NCBI RefSeq assembly: GCF_009755725.1 | Contig: NZ_CP046619.1 | Span: 1,736,001 to 1,800,000, forward strand | Length of the DNA stretch: 64,000 nt | Reading direction: 5' to 3' | Source: Diaminobutyricimonas sp. LJ205 | GTDB lineage: Bacteria > Actinomycetota > Actinomycetes > Actinomycetales > Microbacteriaceae | Shown here: piece after piece, positions 54,388 to 61,792 of the stretch | How positions within the stretch are numbered: position 1 is the first letter of the stretch | Layout of the letters: every line of letters starts with the position of its first letter | Made by a program: the position numbers and the translations under genes | Notes under the pieces: generated by a model | Told to the model about the DNA's origin: nothing | The model's database searches: none | Seen by the model: the letters and a program-made list of their open reading frames with translations, nothing else

Positions 54388-57051
54388 ATGTCGCAGATTC
54401 CTGAGAAGCCGGCCCTCGAAGGCCTCGAGACCAAGTGGGGCGACCAGTGGGAATCGCAGGGAACGTACCGGTTCGATCGGGAAGCCGCCATCGCGGCACA
54501 GGGTCTCGACAAGCTCGACCAACGGGATGGGCTCGACCAGCGGAGTGGGCTCGACCAGCAGCACGAGGCGCGCAAGATCTTCTCGGTTGACACTCCCCCG
54601 CCGACGGCATCCGGTTCACTGCACATCGGCCACGTCTTCAGCTACACGCACACCGACGTCACCGCCCGGTACCAACGCATGCGCGGCAAGCACGTCTTCT
54701 ACCCGATGGGCTGGGATGACAACGGCCTGCCCACTGAACGCCGGGTGCAGAACTACTACGGCGTGCGCTGCGACCCGTCGCTGCCCTACGACGCCGAGTT
54801 CACCCCACCGTTCGAAGGCGGCGACAACAAGAGCTCCAAGGCCGCGGACCAGGTGCCGATCAGCCGCCGCAACTTCATCGAGCTGTGTGAACGACTGACG
54901 GTCGAGGACGAGAAGCAGTTCGAGGACCTCTGGCGCAAGCTCGGCCTGTCCGTGGACTGGACCCAGACCTACCGCACCATCTCCCCCGAATCCCAGGCCA
55001 TGGCGCAGAAGGCATTCCTGCGGAACCTCGCCCGCGGCGAGGCATACCAGGCCGACGCGCCGACGCTGTGGGATGTCACCTTCCGCACCGCCGTCGCCCA
55101 GGCCGAGCTCGAAGACAAGGACCAGCCCGGCGCCTACCACCGCATCGTGTTCCATCACGAGGCCGGTGACCTGCAGATCGAGACCACTCGGCCCGAGCTG
55201 CTGCCCGCGTGTGTCGCGCTGGTTGCGCACCCGGATGACGAGCGCTACAAGCACCTCTTCGGCACCAACGCCACCACCCCGGTGTTCGGTGTCGAGGTGC
55301 CAATCGTCGCCCACCACCTCGCGCAGCCGGACAAGGGCTCCGGCATCGCGATGATCTGTACCTTCGGTGACCTGACCGACGTCATCTGGTGGCGCGAACT
55401 CGACCTGCCCAACCGCGCGATTCTCGGCTTCGACGGTCGCGTGGTCTCCGATCCGCCCGCCGCGCTCGCGACTCCCACGGCGAAGGCCGCCTACTCGCAG
55501 CTCGCAGGCAAGACGGTGTTCAGCGCCAAGCAGGCCGTCGTCGAACTGCTCAAGGCCAGCGGCGAGATGATCGGCGAGCCCAAGTCGATCACCCACCCGG
55601 TGAAGTTCTACGAGAAGGGCGACAAGCCGCTCGAGATCGTCTCCACCCGCCAGTGGTACATCATGAACGGCGGCAAGTCCGACGAACTGCGCACCCGCCT
55701 GGTCGACCTCGGCAATCACATCGCCTGGCACCCCGATTTCATGCGCGTGCGCTACGAGAACTGGGTGAACGGATTGAACGGCGACTGGCTGATCAGCCGT
55801 CAGCGTTTCTTCGGCGTACCGATCCCGGTCTGGTACCCGCTCGACGCTGACGGCAACCCGGTGTTCGACTCGCCCATCGTCCCCGACGAGGCGAGCCTGC
55901 CGGTCGATCCGTCATCGGATGTCGCGCCCGGTTACCGCGAGGAGCAGCGCAACCAGCCCGGCGGCTTCGTCGGCGAACACGACGTCATGGACACCTGGGC
56001 GACGTCGTCGCTGACCCCGCAGCTGGCGGGCGGCTGGGAAGTGGACCCCGAACTCTGGAGCGCCGTCTTCCCCTACGACCTGCGCCCGCAGGGCCAGGAC
56101 ATCATCCGCACCTGGCTGTTCTCCACCGCGTTGCGTTCGCTGCTCGAGCACGACGGTCAGGCGCCGTGGAAGCACACCGCCATCTCCGGCTTCATCGTCG
56201 ATCCCGACCGCAAGAAGATGTCCAAGTCCAAGGGCAACGTGGTCACCCCCGCTGGCATGCTCGACGAGCACGGTTCGGACGCCGTGCGCTACTGGGCGGC
56301 TTCCAGCCGGCTGGGTACGGATGCCGCGTTCGACCCGCAGAACCCGAAGCAGATCAAGATCGGCCGACGTCTGGCGATCAAGATCTTGAACGCGGCCAAG
56401 TTCGTCTACTCGTTCCCGGAGGTCTCGGCAGGCTCGACCAGCGGAGGTGGCTCGACCAGCTCCGGCGCCACCGAACCGCTCGACCTCGACCTGCTGGCCA
56501 TGCTCGCTGACGTCGTCGCCCAAGCCACCAAGGCCTTCGACGAGTACGACCACGCCCGTGCCCTAGAAGTCACCGAGCAGTTCTTCTGGACCTTCTGCGA
56601 CGACTACCTCGAGCTGGTCAAGGAACGTGCGTATGGCGCCGGCACTCCCGAGGGTCAGGCGAGCGCCGTCTACACCCTCCGCACGGCGATCAACATCATG
56701 CTGCGACTGTTCGCCCCGTTCGTTCCGTTCGCCACCGAAGAGGTGTGGAGCTGGACCCACGAGGGCAGCGTGCACACCGCACCCTGGCCGATCCCGGCCG
56801 AGGCGAGCAGCGAGGCACCGACCGGGCTGCTGCCGCTGGTCAGCGCCGCCCTGATCGGCATCCGACGGGCCAAGACCGATGCCAAGGCGTCGCAGAAGAC
56901 CGACGTGACCGAGGCGCTCATCGCCGGTCCCGCGGCGCTCGCCCAGGCCGCAGCCGATCTCAAGGCCGTCGGCCGCATCGCCGAGCTGCGTTTCGAGGAC
57001 TCCGATGAGGTCGCCGTTCGCAGCATCACCCTCGCCCCGCAGGAGTCGTAA
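54388..57051 (+). CDS. valS: Valyl-tRNA synthetase with two repeat-derived insertions
   Basis: 887 aa. SGSLHIGHVFSYTHTD is the HIGH motif, GWDDNGLPTERRVQNYYG the catalytic region, and KKMSKSKGNVV the KMSKS loop, with anticodon-binding and C-terminal domains following. GGAG lies five bases before the ATG. Two stretches look foreign: residues 39-59 (GLDKLDQRDGLDQRSGLDQ) just before the HIGH domain, and residues 679-693 (AGSTSGGGSTSSG) before the anticodon-binding domain. Both are encoded by the same DNA repeat in different frames. The enzyme is essential, so these sites must tolerate the insertions. Confidence 0.95.
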   Translation: MSQIPEKPALEGLETKWGDQWESQGTYRFDREAAIAAQGLDKLDQRDGLDQRSGLDQQHEARKIFSVDTPPPTASGSLHIGHVFSYTHTDVTARYQRMRGKHVFYPMGWDDNGLPTERRVQNYYGVRCDPSLPYDAEFTPPFEGGDNKSSKAADQVPISRRNFIELCERLTVEDEKQFEDLWRKLGLSVDWTQTYRTISPESQAMAQKAFLRNLARGEAYQADAPTLWDVTFRTAVAQAELEDKDQPGAYHRIVFHHEAGDLQIETTRPELLPACVALVAHPDDERYKHLFGTNATTPVFGVEVPIVAHHLAQPDKGSGIAMICTFGDLTDVIWWRELDLPNRAILGFDGRVVSDPPAALATPTAKAAYSQLAGKTVFSAKQAVVELLKASGEMIGEPKSITHPVKFYEKGDKPLEIVSTRQWYIMNGGKSDELRTRLVDLGNHIAWHPDFMRVRYENWVNGLNGDWLISRQRFFGVPIPVWYPLDADGNPVFDSPIVPDEASLPVDPSSDVAPGYREEQRNQPGGFVGEHDVMDTWATSSLTPQLAGGWEVDPELWSAVFPYDLRPQGQDIIRTWLFSTALRSLLEHDGQAPWKHTAISGFIVDPDRKKMSKSKGNVVTPAGMLDEHGSDAVRYWAASSRLGTDAAFDPQNPKQIKIGRRLAIKILNAAKFVYSFPEVSAGSTSGGGSTSSGATEPLDLDLLAMLADVVAQATKAFDEYDHARALEVTEQFFWTFCDDYLELVKERAYGAGTPEGQASAVYTLRTAINIMLRLFAPFVPFATEEVWSWTHEGSVHTAPWPIPAEASSEAPTGLLPLVSAALIGIRRAKTDAKASQKTDVTEALIAGPAALAQAAADLKAVGRIAELRFEDSDEVAVRSITLAPQES
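54502..54564 (+). repeat. Repeat element inside valS, site 1
   Basis: GGTCTCGACAAGCTCGACCA (54502-54521) is followed by two 18-bp units GGGCTCGACCAGCGGAGT and GGGCTCGACCAGCAGCAC (54529-54564). It is translated as GLDKLDQRD-GLDQRS-GLDQQH. Confidence 0.85.
56421..56466 (+). repeat. Repeat element inside valS, site 2
   Basis: GGTCTCGGCAGGCTCGACCA (56421-56440) overlaps two 18-bp units GGCTCGACCAGCGGAGGT and GGCTCGACCAGCTCCGGC (56431-56466). Here the unit is read in another frame (GSTSGG). Confidence 0.85.
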
Positions 57052-57278
57052 TGCAGCTCGGCACCAGATGGAACCTCGGAACCGAACCGCCGGCAAGGCT
57101 GTCGGATGCCGTCACCGACGCCGTGCGCAGGGTCGAAGCCGACGTGGCCGACTTTGACACCGCAGGCTGGTGTTGGACCCTCACCTGGCTCGAAGGGCGT
57201 GCCGTAGTCGAACTCGACGACGGCACGCTCGTGCGCGAGGCATCCGATGGCTCGGTGACCGTGACGGAGCTGGACTGA
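57051..57278 (+). CDS. Small hypothetical protein coupled to valS
   Basis: 75 aa acidic soluble protein, not recognised. The ATG shares bases with the valS stop (TAATG). It reads MQLGTRWNLGTEPPARLSDAV at the start and has a beta-rich GRAVVELDDGTLVREASDG stretch. Possibly a small conserved Microbacteriaceae protein; function unknown. Confidence 0.6.
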   Translation: MQLGTRWNLGTEPPARLSDAVTDAVRRVEADVADFDTAGWCWTLTWLEGRAVVELDDGTLVREASDGSVTVTELD

Positions 57279-57348
57279 CGACGTAGAGTCCGAGTAATCG
57301 CTCGCAACGCGAACGGCAATTCCCAGCAGTCACAAAGGAGTGATGGTC

Positions 57349-58320
57349 ATGAGGAATACCCTTTTAGCCGGCGTCGCGCTGGCTTCCGCGGTCGCCCTCG
57401 TCGGGTGCACCGCAGGCACGCCCGAACCGGAGGAGTCGCCCGGAGCCGAGGGGGAACTCACCCCGATCACGGTCGGCATCATCCCGATCGTCGACACGGC
57501 ACCGCTGCACCTCGGCGTCGAACAGGGCTTCTTCGAGGACGAGGGCCTCGAAGTGACCATCGAGTCCGGTGCCGGCGGCGCCGCCCTGATCCCGGGCGTC
57601 GTCAGCGGCGACTTCGACTTCGCGTTCGGCAACTATGTCTCGAGCATGGTCGCGCGCGACCGTGGCCTGGACATCGTCTACGTCGCAAACGGCAACTCCA
57701 CCACCGGTGACCCCGAGTTCGACTTCGGCGGCGTCGTGGTCTCGGCCAACTCCGACATCCAGTCCCCTGCCGACCTCGCGGGAAAGCGCGTGTCGGTGAA
57801 CACCCTGGCGAACATCGGTGACACGACGATCCGGCAGGTCGTCGAAGACGACGGTGGCGACCCGGAATCCATCGAGTTCGTCGAGATCCCGTTCCCGGAT
57901 GCCCCGGCAGCGCTGGAGAACGGACAGGTAGACGCGGCGTGGATCCTTGACCCGTTCATGACCACGGCCGTCGACGCGGGTGCCCGGGTGATCTCGTACA
58001 ACTTCGCCGATTTCGATCCGGCCTTGGATGTCTCGGGCTACTTCAGCTCCGGCGACCAGATTGAGGCAGAGCCCGAGAAGGTCGAAGCGTTCCAGGCTGC
58101 GATGAACCGGTCGCTCGAATACGCCCAGGAGAACCCCGACGAGGTTCGCCGCATCGTCACGACCTACACGGAGATCGCCCCGGATGTTCTCGAGCGGATC
58201 GCGCTCCCGAAGTTCAACCCGGAGTTCAACCGCGATGCGATCGAGAAGCTCGGCGCGGCCGCGCAGAAGTACGGCACGATCAGCGAAGAGCCGAACCTCG
58301 ACGAACTGCTGGCGAACTAA
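57349..58320 (+). CDS. SsuA/TauA/NMT1-like ABC substrate-binding lipoprotein
   Basis: 323 aa. Signal with lipobox ALVGC (Cys near residue 20), then TVGIIPIVDTAPLHLGVEQGFFEDEGLEV, DFDFAFGNYVSSM, LAGKRVSVNTLANIGDT and ALENGQVDAAWILDPF, the NMT1/SsuA pattern used for sulfonates, nitrate or pyrimidine precursors. AAAGGAG is eight bases before the ATG at 57349; two earlier starts lie too close to it. Heads an SBP-permease-permease-ATPase operon. The exact substrate cannot be assigned. Confidence 0.88.
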   Translation: MRNTLLAGVALASAVALVGCTAGTPEPEESPGAEGELTPITVGIIPIVDTAPLHLGVEQGFFEDEGLEVTIESGAGGAALIPGVVSGDFDFAFGNYVSSMVARDRGLDIVYVANGNSTTGDPEFDFGGVVVSANSDIQSPADLAGKRVSVNTLANIGDTTIRQVVEDDGGDPESIEFVEIPFPDAPAALENGQVDAAWILDPFMTTAVDAGARVISYNFADFDPALDVSGYFSSGDQIEAEPEKVEAFQAAMNRSLEYAQENPDEVRRIVTTYTEIAPDVLERIALPKFNPEFNRDAIEKLGAAAQKYGTISEEPNLDELLAN

Positions 58321-58350
58321 CCGCGACTCACCGCGAGCAGGAGCAGCGGA

Positions 58351-59133
58351 ATGCGCACCAAAGTCTTCTCCGGCCCACTTCTCGGAGTCGTCGGCATCCT
58401 GTTGTTCCTGCTCGTCTGGGAGGCGATTCCCCGACTGGGACTCGTGAGCCCGCAGTACCTGCCGCCGGCCAGCGACGTGGTCACGCGGCTCATCCAGTAC
58501 TTCGGCGATCCGGAGTTCTGGAACGACGTCGCCGAGACCATGATCACCTGGGCCATCGGCCTCGGCATTGCGGCAGGCGCCGCCATCGTCCTGGGGTTGG
58601 TCATCGGCTCCAGCCCATTCCTCCGGAAGGCCACTCACTCGACCATCGAGTTCTTCCGCCCGGTGCCTTCGGTCGCACTCATCCCGCTGGCGGTGCTGCT
58701 GTTCGGCATCAAGATGGAGTCGACGATCATGCTCATCATCTACGCCGCGTTCTGGCAGGTGCTGCTGCAGGTGCTCTACGGGGTCGCCGACATCGACTCG
58801 GTCGCGAACGACACCGCGAAGAGCTACGGGCTGGGGACCCTCGCCCGAATGCGCTACGTCGTCTGGCCGACCACCCTGCCCTACCTGATGACGGGAATCC
58901 GGCTGGGCGCGGCCGTCGCCCTGATCCTGGCGATCACCGGCGAACTGCTGATCGGCAGCCCCGGCCTCGGCAAGCAGATCGCCCTCACCCAGGCCGGCGG
59001 GGCGGTCACCTCGATGTATGCGCTCATCCTCGCCACGGGATTCATCGGGGTCATCATCAATCTCTTCGCGCGCGCTGTCGAGCGGCGCGTGCTCGCGTGG
59101 CACACCTCCGTGCGTGGGGAGGTCATCGTATGA
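58351..59133 (+). CDS. ABC transporter permease, SsuC/TauC-like (first of two)
   Basis: 260 aa with about six helices. FFRPVPSVALIPLAVLLFGI is the SsuC-type motif and AKSYGLGTLARMRYVVWPTTLPYLMTGIR the coupling loop. Paired with the next gene, implying a heterodimeric channel. AGGAG lies upstream of the ATG. Confidence 0.88.
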   Translation: MRTKVFSGPLLGVVGILLFLLVWEAIPRLGLVSPQYLPPASDVVTRLIQYFGDPEFWNDVAETMITWAIGLGIAAGAAIVLGLVIGSSPFLRKATHSTIEFFRPVPSVALIPLAVLLFGIKMESTIMLIIYAAFWQVLLQVLYGVADIDSVANDTAKSYGLGTLARMRYVVWPTTLPYLMTGIRLGAAVALILAITGELLIGSPGLGKQIALTQAGGAVTSMYALILATGFIGVIINLFARAVERRVLAWHTSVRGEVIV

Positions 59134-59900
59134 AGACTCTGAAACGGGTCCTGTACTTCGTAGCGCTCCCGATCCTCCTCATCCTCCTGTGGTGGGTCCT
59201 CACCCTCGGCGAGGTGAACTTCTACACGCCGAAGCCTGGGCAGCTGGTTGAGACCTTTGCCGAGGTGTGGTTCAGTGACCGCTTCTTCGACGACGTGCTG
59301 CCCAGCATCACGCGCCTCTTCGTCGGTTTGTTCGCCGCGATTCTGTTGGGCATCGTGCTTGGCGTGCTGATCGGCTCCGTCCGCTGGCTGCGTCGGTTGT
59401 TCGAGCCGCTTCTGGAGTTCTTCCGCGCCATCCCGCCACCCGTCCTGGTGCCGCTGCTGCTGCTGCTGATCGGCGTGAACGACACCATGAAGGTCGTGGT
59501 GATCGTCTCGGGGGCGATCTGGCCGGTGTTGCTGAACACCGTAGAGGGCGTCCGGGCGGTTGATGAGGTGCTCGGCGACGCGAGCCGCGTCTACGGTCTC
59601 ACCGGGTTCGCACGCCTGAGGTACCTGGTGCTGCCATCAGCCAGCCCACAGATCATGGCCGGGGTGCGGCAAAGCCTCTCGATCGGGCTGATTTTGATGG
59701 TGATCTCGGAGATGTTCGCCTCCTCGTCGGGCCTCGGTTTCACGATCATCCAGTTCCAGCGGTCGTTCGCGATCCCGGAGATGTGGAGCGGCATCGTCCT
59801 GCTAGGGCTCATCGGAATCGCCCTCTCGTTCATCTTCCAGTTCGTCGAGCGTCGCGTTCTGCACTGGTACCACGGCCTCAAGGAGCTGCACACCTCATGA
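59130..59900 (+). CDS. ABC transporter permease, SsuC/TauC-like (second)
   Basis: 256 aa. EFFRAIPPPVLVPLLLLLIGVND and SRVYGLTGFARLRYLVLPSASPQIMAGVR match the first permease in family but differ in detail, so the two probably form a heterodimer. ATGA overlaps link it to both neighbours. Confidence 0.88.
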   Translation: MKTLKRVLYFVALPILLILLWWVLTLGEVNFYTPKPGQLVETFAEVWFSDRFFDDVLPSITRLFVGLFAAILLGIVLGVLIGSVRWLRRLFEPLLEFFRAIPPPVLVPLLLLLIGVNDTMKVVVIVSGAIWPVLLNTVEGVRAVDEVLGDASRVYGLTGFARLRYLVLPSASPQIMAGVRQSLSIGLILMVISEMFASSSGLGFTIIQFQRSFAIPEMWSGIVLLGLIGIALSFIFQFVERRVLHWYHGLKELHTS

Positions 59901-60745
59901 CCGTCAACGAGCACGCCATGTCCATCCCCGATGCACCCGGCACCGTCGCGCCCGCCCTTCGGGTGCGCGATGTCCAGAAAATCTACAAGACGGATGCCGG
60001 ATCCTTCGAGGCGGTGCATAACCTCACCTTCGATCTCGCCCCCGGTGAGCTGGCATGCCTCGTCGGCCCATCGGGCTCGGGCAAGACGACGCTGCTCAAG
60101 TGCATCGCCGGGCTGATGGCCCCGACCAGTGGCAGTGTCGAGCTGAACGGCAAGAAGGTCACCGGCCCTCCCAAGGGCATGGCCGTCGTCTTCCAGGAAT
60201 ACGGGCGAAGCCTGTTCCCGTGGATGACCGTGCGGGGCAACGTCGAGCTTCCACTGAAGAACGCCGGTGTCGCGAAGGCCGAGCGGGAGACGCTCGTGAA
60301 CGACGCCCTCGAAGCCGTTAGTCTGGCCCACGTGCCGAAGAGCTATCCGTGGCAACTGTCCGGTGGCATGCAGCAGCGCGTCGCAATCGCCCGGGCGGTT
60401 GCGTACAAGCCCCAGGTGCTGCTGATGGATGAGCCGTTCGCGGCGGTCGATGCACAGACGCGCGCCGACCTCGAAGACCTGATCCGGTCCATCTGGCACC
60501 AGTTGGGCGTCACCGTGCTGTTCGTCACGCACGACATCGATGAGTCCGTGTACCTCGGACAGCGGGTCATCATGCTCTCGAGCTCCCCGACCGTGATCCA
60601 GGACGATCTGAGCATCGATCTACCGGATCAGCGTGACCAGCTGACCACCCGCAACGCGCCGCGCTTCGCTGAGCTTCGGGCGCACGTGTACGAGCAGATT
60701 CAGATTGCGAAGACCAACGCCGGGAGAACCGACGTCGCGCCCTAG
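59897..60745 (+). CDS. ABC transporter ATP-binding protein, SsuB/TauB-like
   Basis: 282 aa. Walker A GPSGSGKTT, Q-loop VVFQEYGRSLFPW, signature LSGGMQQRVAIARA, Walker B LLMDEPFAAVDAQTR and VTHDIDESVYL are typical of nitrate/sulfonate/taurine ATPases. The ATG overlaps the permease stop (ATGA). Last gene of the operon. Confidence 0.92.
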   Translation: MTVNEHAMSIPDAPGTVAPALRVRDVQKIYKTDAGSFEAVHNLTFDLAPGELACLVGPSGSGKTTLLKCIAGLMAPTSGSVELNGKKVTGPPKGMAVVFQEYGRSLFPWMTVRGNVELPLKNAGVAKAERETLVNDALEAVSLAHVPKSYPWQLSGGMQQRVAIARAVAYKPQVLLMDEPFAAVDAQTRADLEDLIRSIWHQLGVTVLFVTHDIDESVYLGQRVIMLSSSPTVIQDDLSIDLPDQRDQLTTRNAPRFAELRAHVYEQIQIAKTNAGRTDVAP

Positions 60746-60865
60746 CTCTCGCTGAGAAGTGCCGCACCTCGCCGGAGGCCACCGGAGGTGGGCTGAGAAG
60801 GGCCCGGGCTCTAGGAAGCCGTCGAAGTCGCCCGCGACGAGGTGCGGGGTCTGTGAGAGGGAGCC
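60746..60865. other. Structured gap between convergent genes
   Basis: No gene fits. CCGCACCTCG (60762-60771) and CGAGGTGCGG (60838-60847) are perfect 10-base inverted arms 66 bases apart, and CGCTGAG (60750-60756) pairs with CTCAGCG (60865-60871) at the end of the next gene. Two near-identical GCTGAGAAG motifs also occur. It could terminate transcription in both directions or be a degenerate palindromic element. Confidence 0.4.
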
Positions 60866-61081
60866 TCAGCGCTCGCCTCGGTACCACTGTTTCAAAACCA
60901 ACTGGTCGAAGGCTGAGCGTTCACGCTGTACCGCCAATTGACGGGAGCGTTCTTCGTGGCTGACCACGCGGCGCGCAACCCGACGTTCGCTCCAGCTGAT
61001 GAGAGCGGTGCCGGTGAGTCTGACGATGCGGTCGAGCCTGGTTGGACGCGAGGAGTACAGGGCCGGTGCCACTGTTGCCAT
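60866..61081 (-). CDS. Small basic hypothetical protein
   Basis: 71 aa, Arg-rich, no membrane helix or known motif; ends VLKQWYRGER. AAGGAG six bases before the ATG supports real translation. It lies 27 bases downstream of the ArsR-type gene on the same strand and is probably its operon partner. Function unknown. Confidence 0.6.
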   Translation of the reverse strand: MATVAPALYSSRPTRLDRIVRLTGTALISWSERRVARRVVSHEERSRQLAVQRERSAFDQLVLKQWYRGER

Positions 61082-61108
61082 GGGTCTCTCCTTAGTCTGG
61101 GAAGGCGT

Positions 61109-61708
61109 TTAGGACGCGGTGTTCTCCGGAGCATCGATCACCGGGAACGCATTGAAATGAACCTGAACGGGCCGTGAGCCGGGCACCGACTGACCGCGAT
61201 AGCGGTCGACGAACTCGTCGATGACTGCCGTGGTGCGATCGCGCAGTTCCCGGAGCTGCTCGACTGTCAGCACCAGGTTCGATGTGCTGACGGTGCCGGC
61301 GTCCTGCCACTCGGGCGAGAGCTCGTCCATGCCGAGATCGAGGAAGTCCTGCAGCATCCGTTCCCGGCCCACCGACCACTCCCGCAGCACGATCCGGGTT
61401 GCCGCTTTGCCAGCCGGCGTGGACGCCACCTCACGACTCGTGAGCTGCAGTCCGCCGGGCGGCCGTTCCCACCAGCGCTCGCGGCCGGTGCCCTTGCCCT
61501 CCACCTCGCGCACGAAACCGTGCTTCTCGAGTTGCCTGAGGTGGTAGCTGGTCGCTCCACTCGATTCGCCGAGGCGTTCGGCCAGGCCGCTCGCGGTGAA
61601 GGAACCGTAAGTGGACAGGGTGTCGACGATCTTCACGCGAAGTGGGTGCGCGAGCGCCTTCAACCCCTCGAGGTCGATGACACGGTCGGTGCGTTCCTGC
61701 TTCGCCAT
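61109..61708 (-). CDS. ArsR-like winged-helix transcriptional regulator
   Basis: 199 aa. LEGLKALAHPLRVKIVDTLSTYGSFTASGLAERLGESSGATSYHLRQLEKHGFV in pieces is an ArsR/HTH_20 winged helix. It has no Cys metal site; the C-terminal ~110 residues may bind an unknown ligand. It faces the M3 peptidase gene across a gap with a 14-bp repeat operator and likely represses itself, perhaps also the peptidase. The ATG lies eight bases after GATACT. Confidence 0.85.
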   Translation of the reverse strand: MAKQERTDRVIDLEGLKALAHPLRVKIVDTLSTYGSFTASGLAERLGESSGATSYHLRQLEKHGFVREVEGKGTGRERWWERPPGGLQLTSREVASTPAGKAATRIVLREWSVGRERMLQDFLDLGMDELSPEWQDAGTVSTSNLVLTVEQLRELRDRTTAVIDEFVDRYRGQSVPGSRPVQVHFNAFPVIDAPENTAS

Positions 61709-61716
61709 GGCGCAAA

Positions 61717-61722
61717 AGTATC
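61717..61722 (-). promoter_or_regulatory. -10 box (GATACT) of the ArsR-like gene
   Basis: GATACT on the minus strand ends eight bases before the ATG at 61708, suggesting a nearly leaderless mRNA. Confidence 0.45.
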
Positions 61723-61723
61723 A

Positions 61724-61774
61724 TTGCAAAGGTTTCTTTGCAACAGTTCCTTTGCAACGCTTCCTTTGCATCTG
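61724..61774. promoter_or_regulatory. 14-bp repeat operator between ArsR-like gene and M3 peptidase
   Basis: Three direct repeats with exact 14-bp period, TTTCTTTGCAACAG, TTCCTTTGCAACGC and TTCCTTTGCATCTG (61733-61774), follow an inverted half-site; together TTGCAAAG-GTTT-CTTTGCAA (61724-61743) is a perfect palindrome. The array fills the space between the two -10 boxes, so bound regulator would block both. Confidence 0.7.
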
Positions 61775-61779
61775 TCCCG

Positions 61780-61785
61780 TAGGGT
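61780..61785 (+). promoter_or_regulatory. -10 box (TAGGGT) for leaderless M3 peptidase mRNA
   Basis: TAGGGT ends seven bases before the ATG at 61793. Confidence 0.45.
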
Positions 61786-61792
61786 TATCGAC

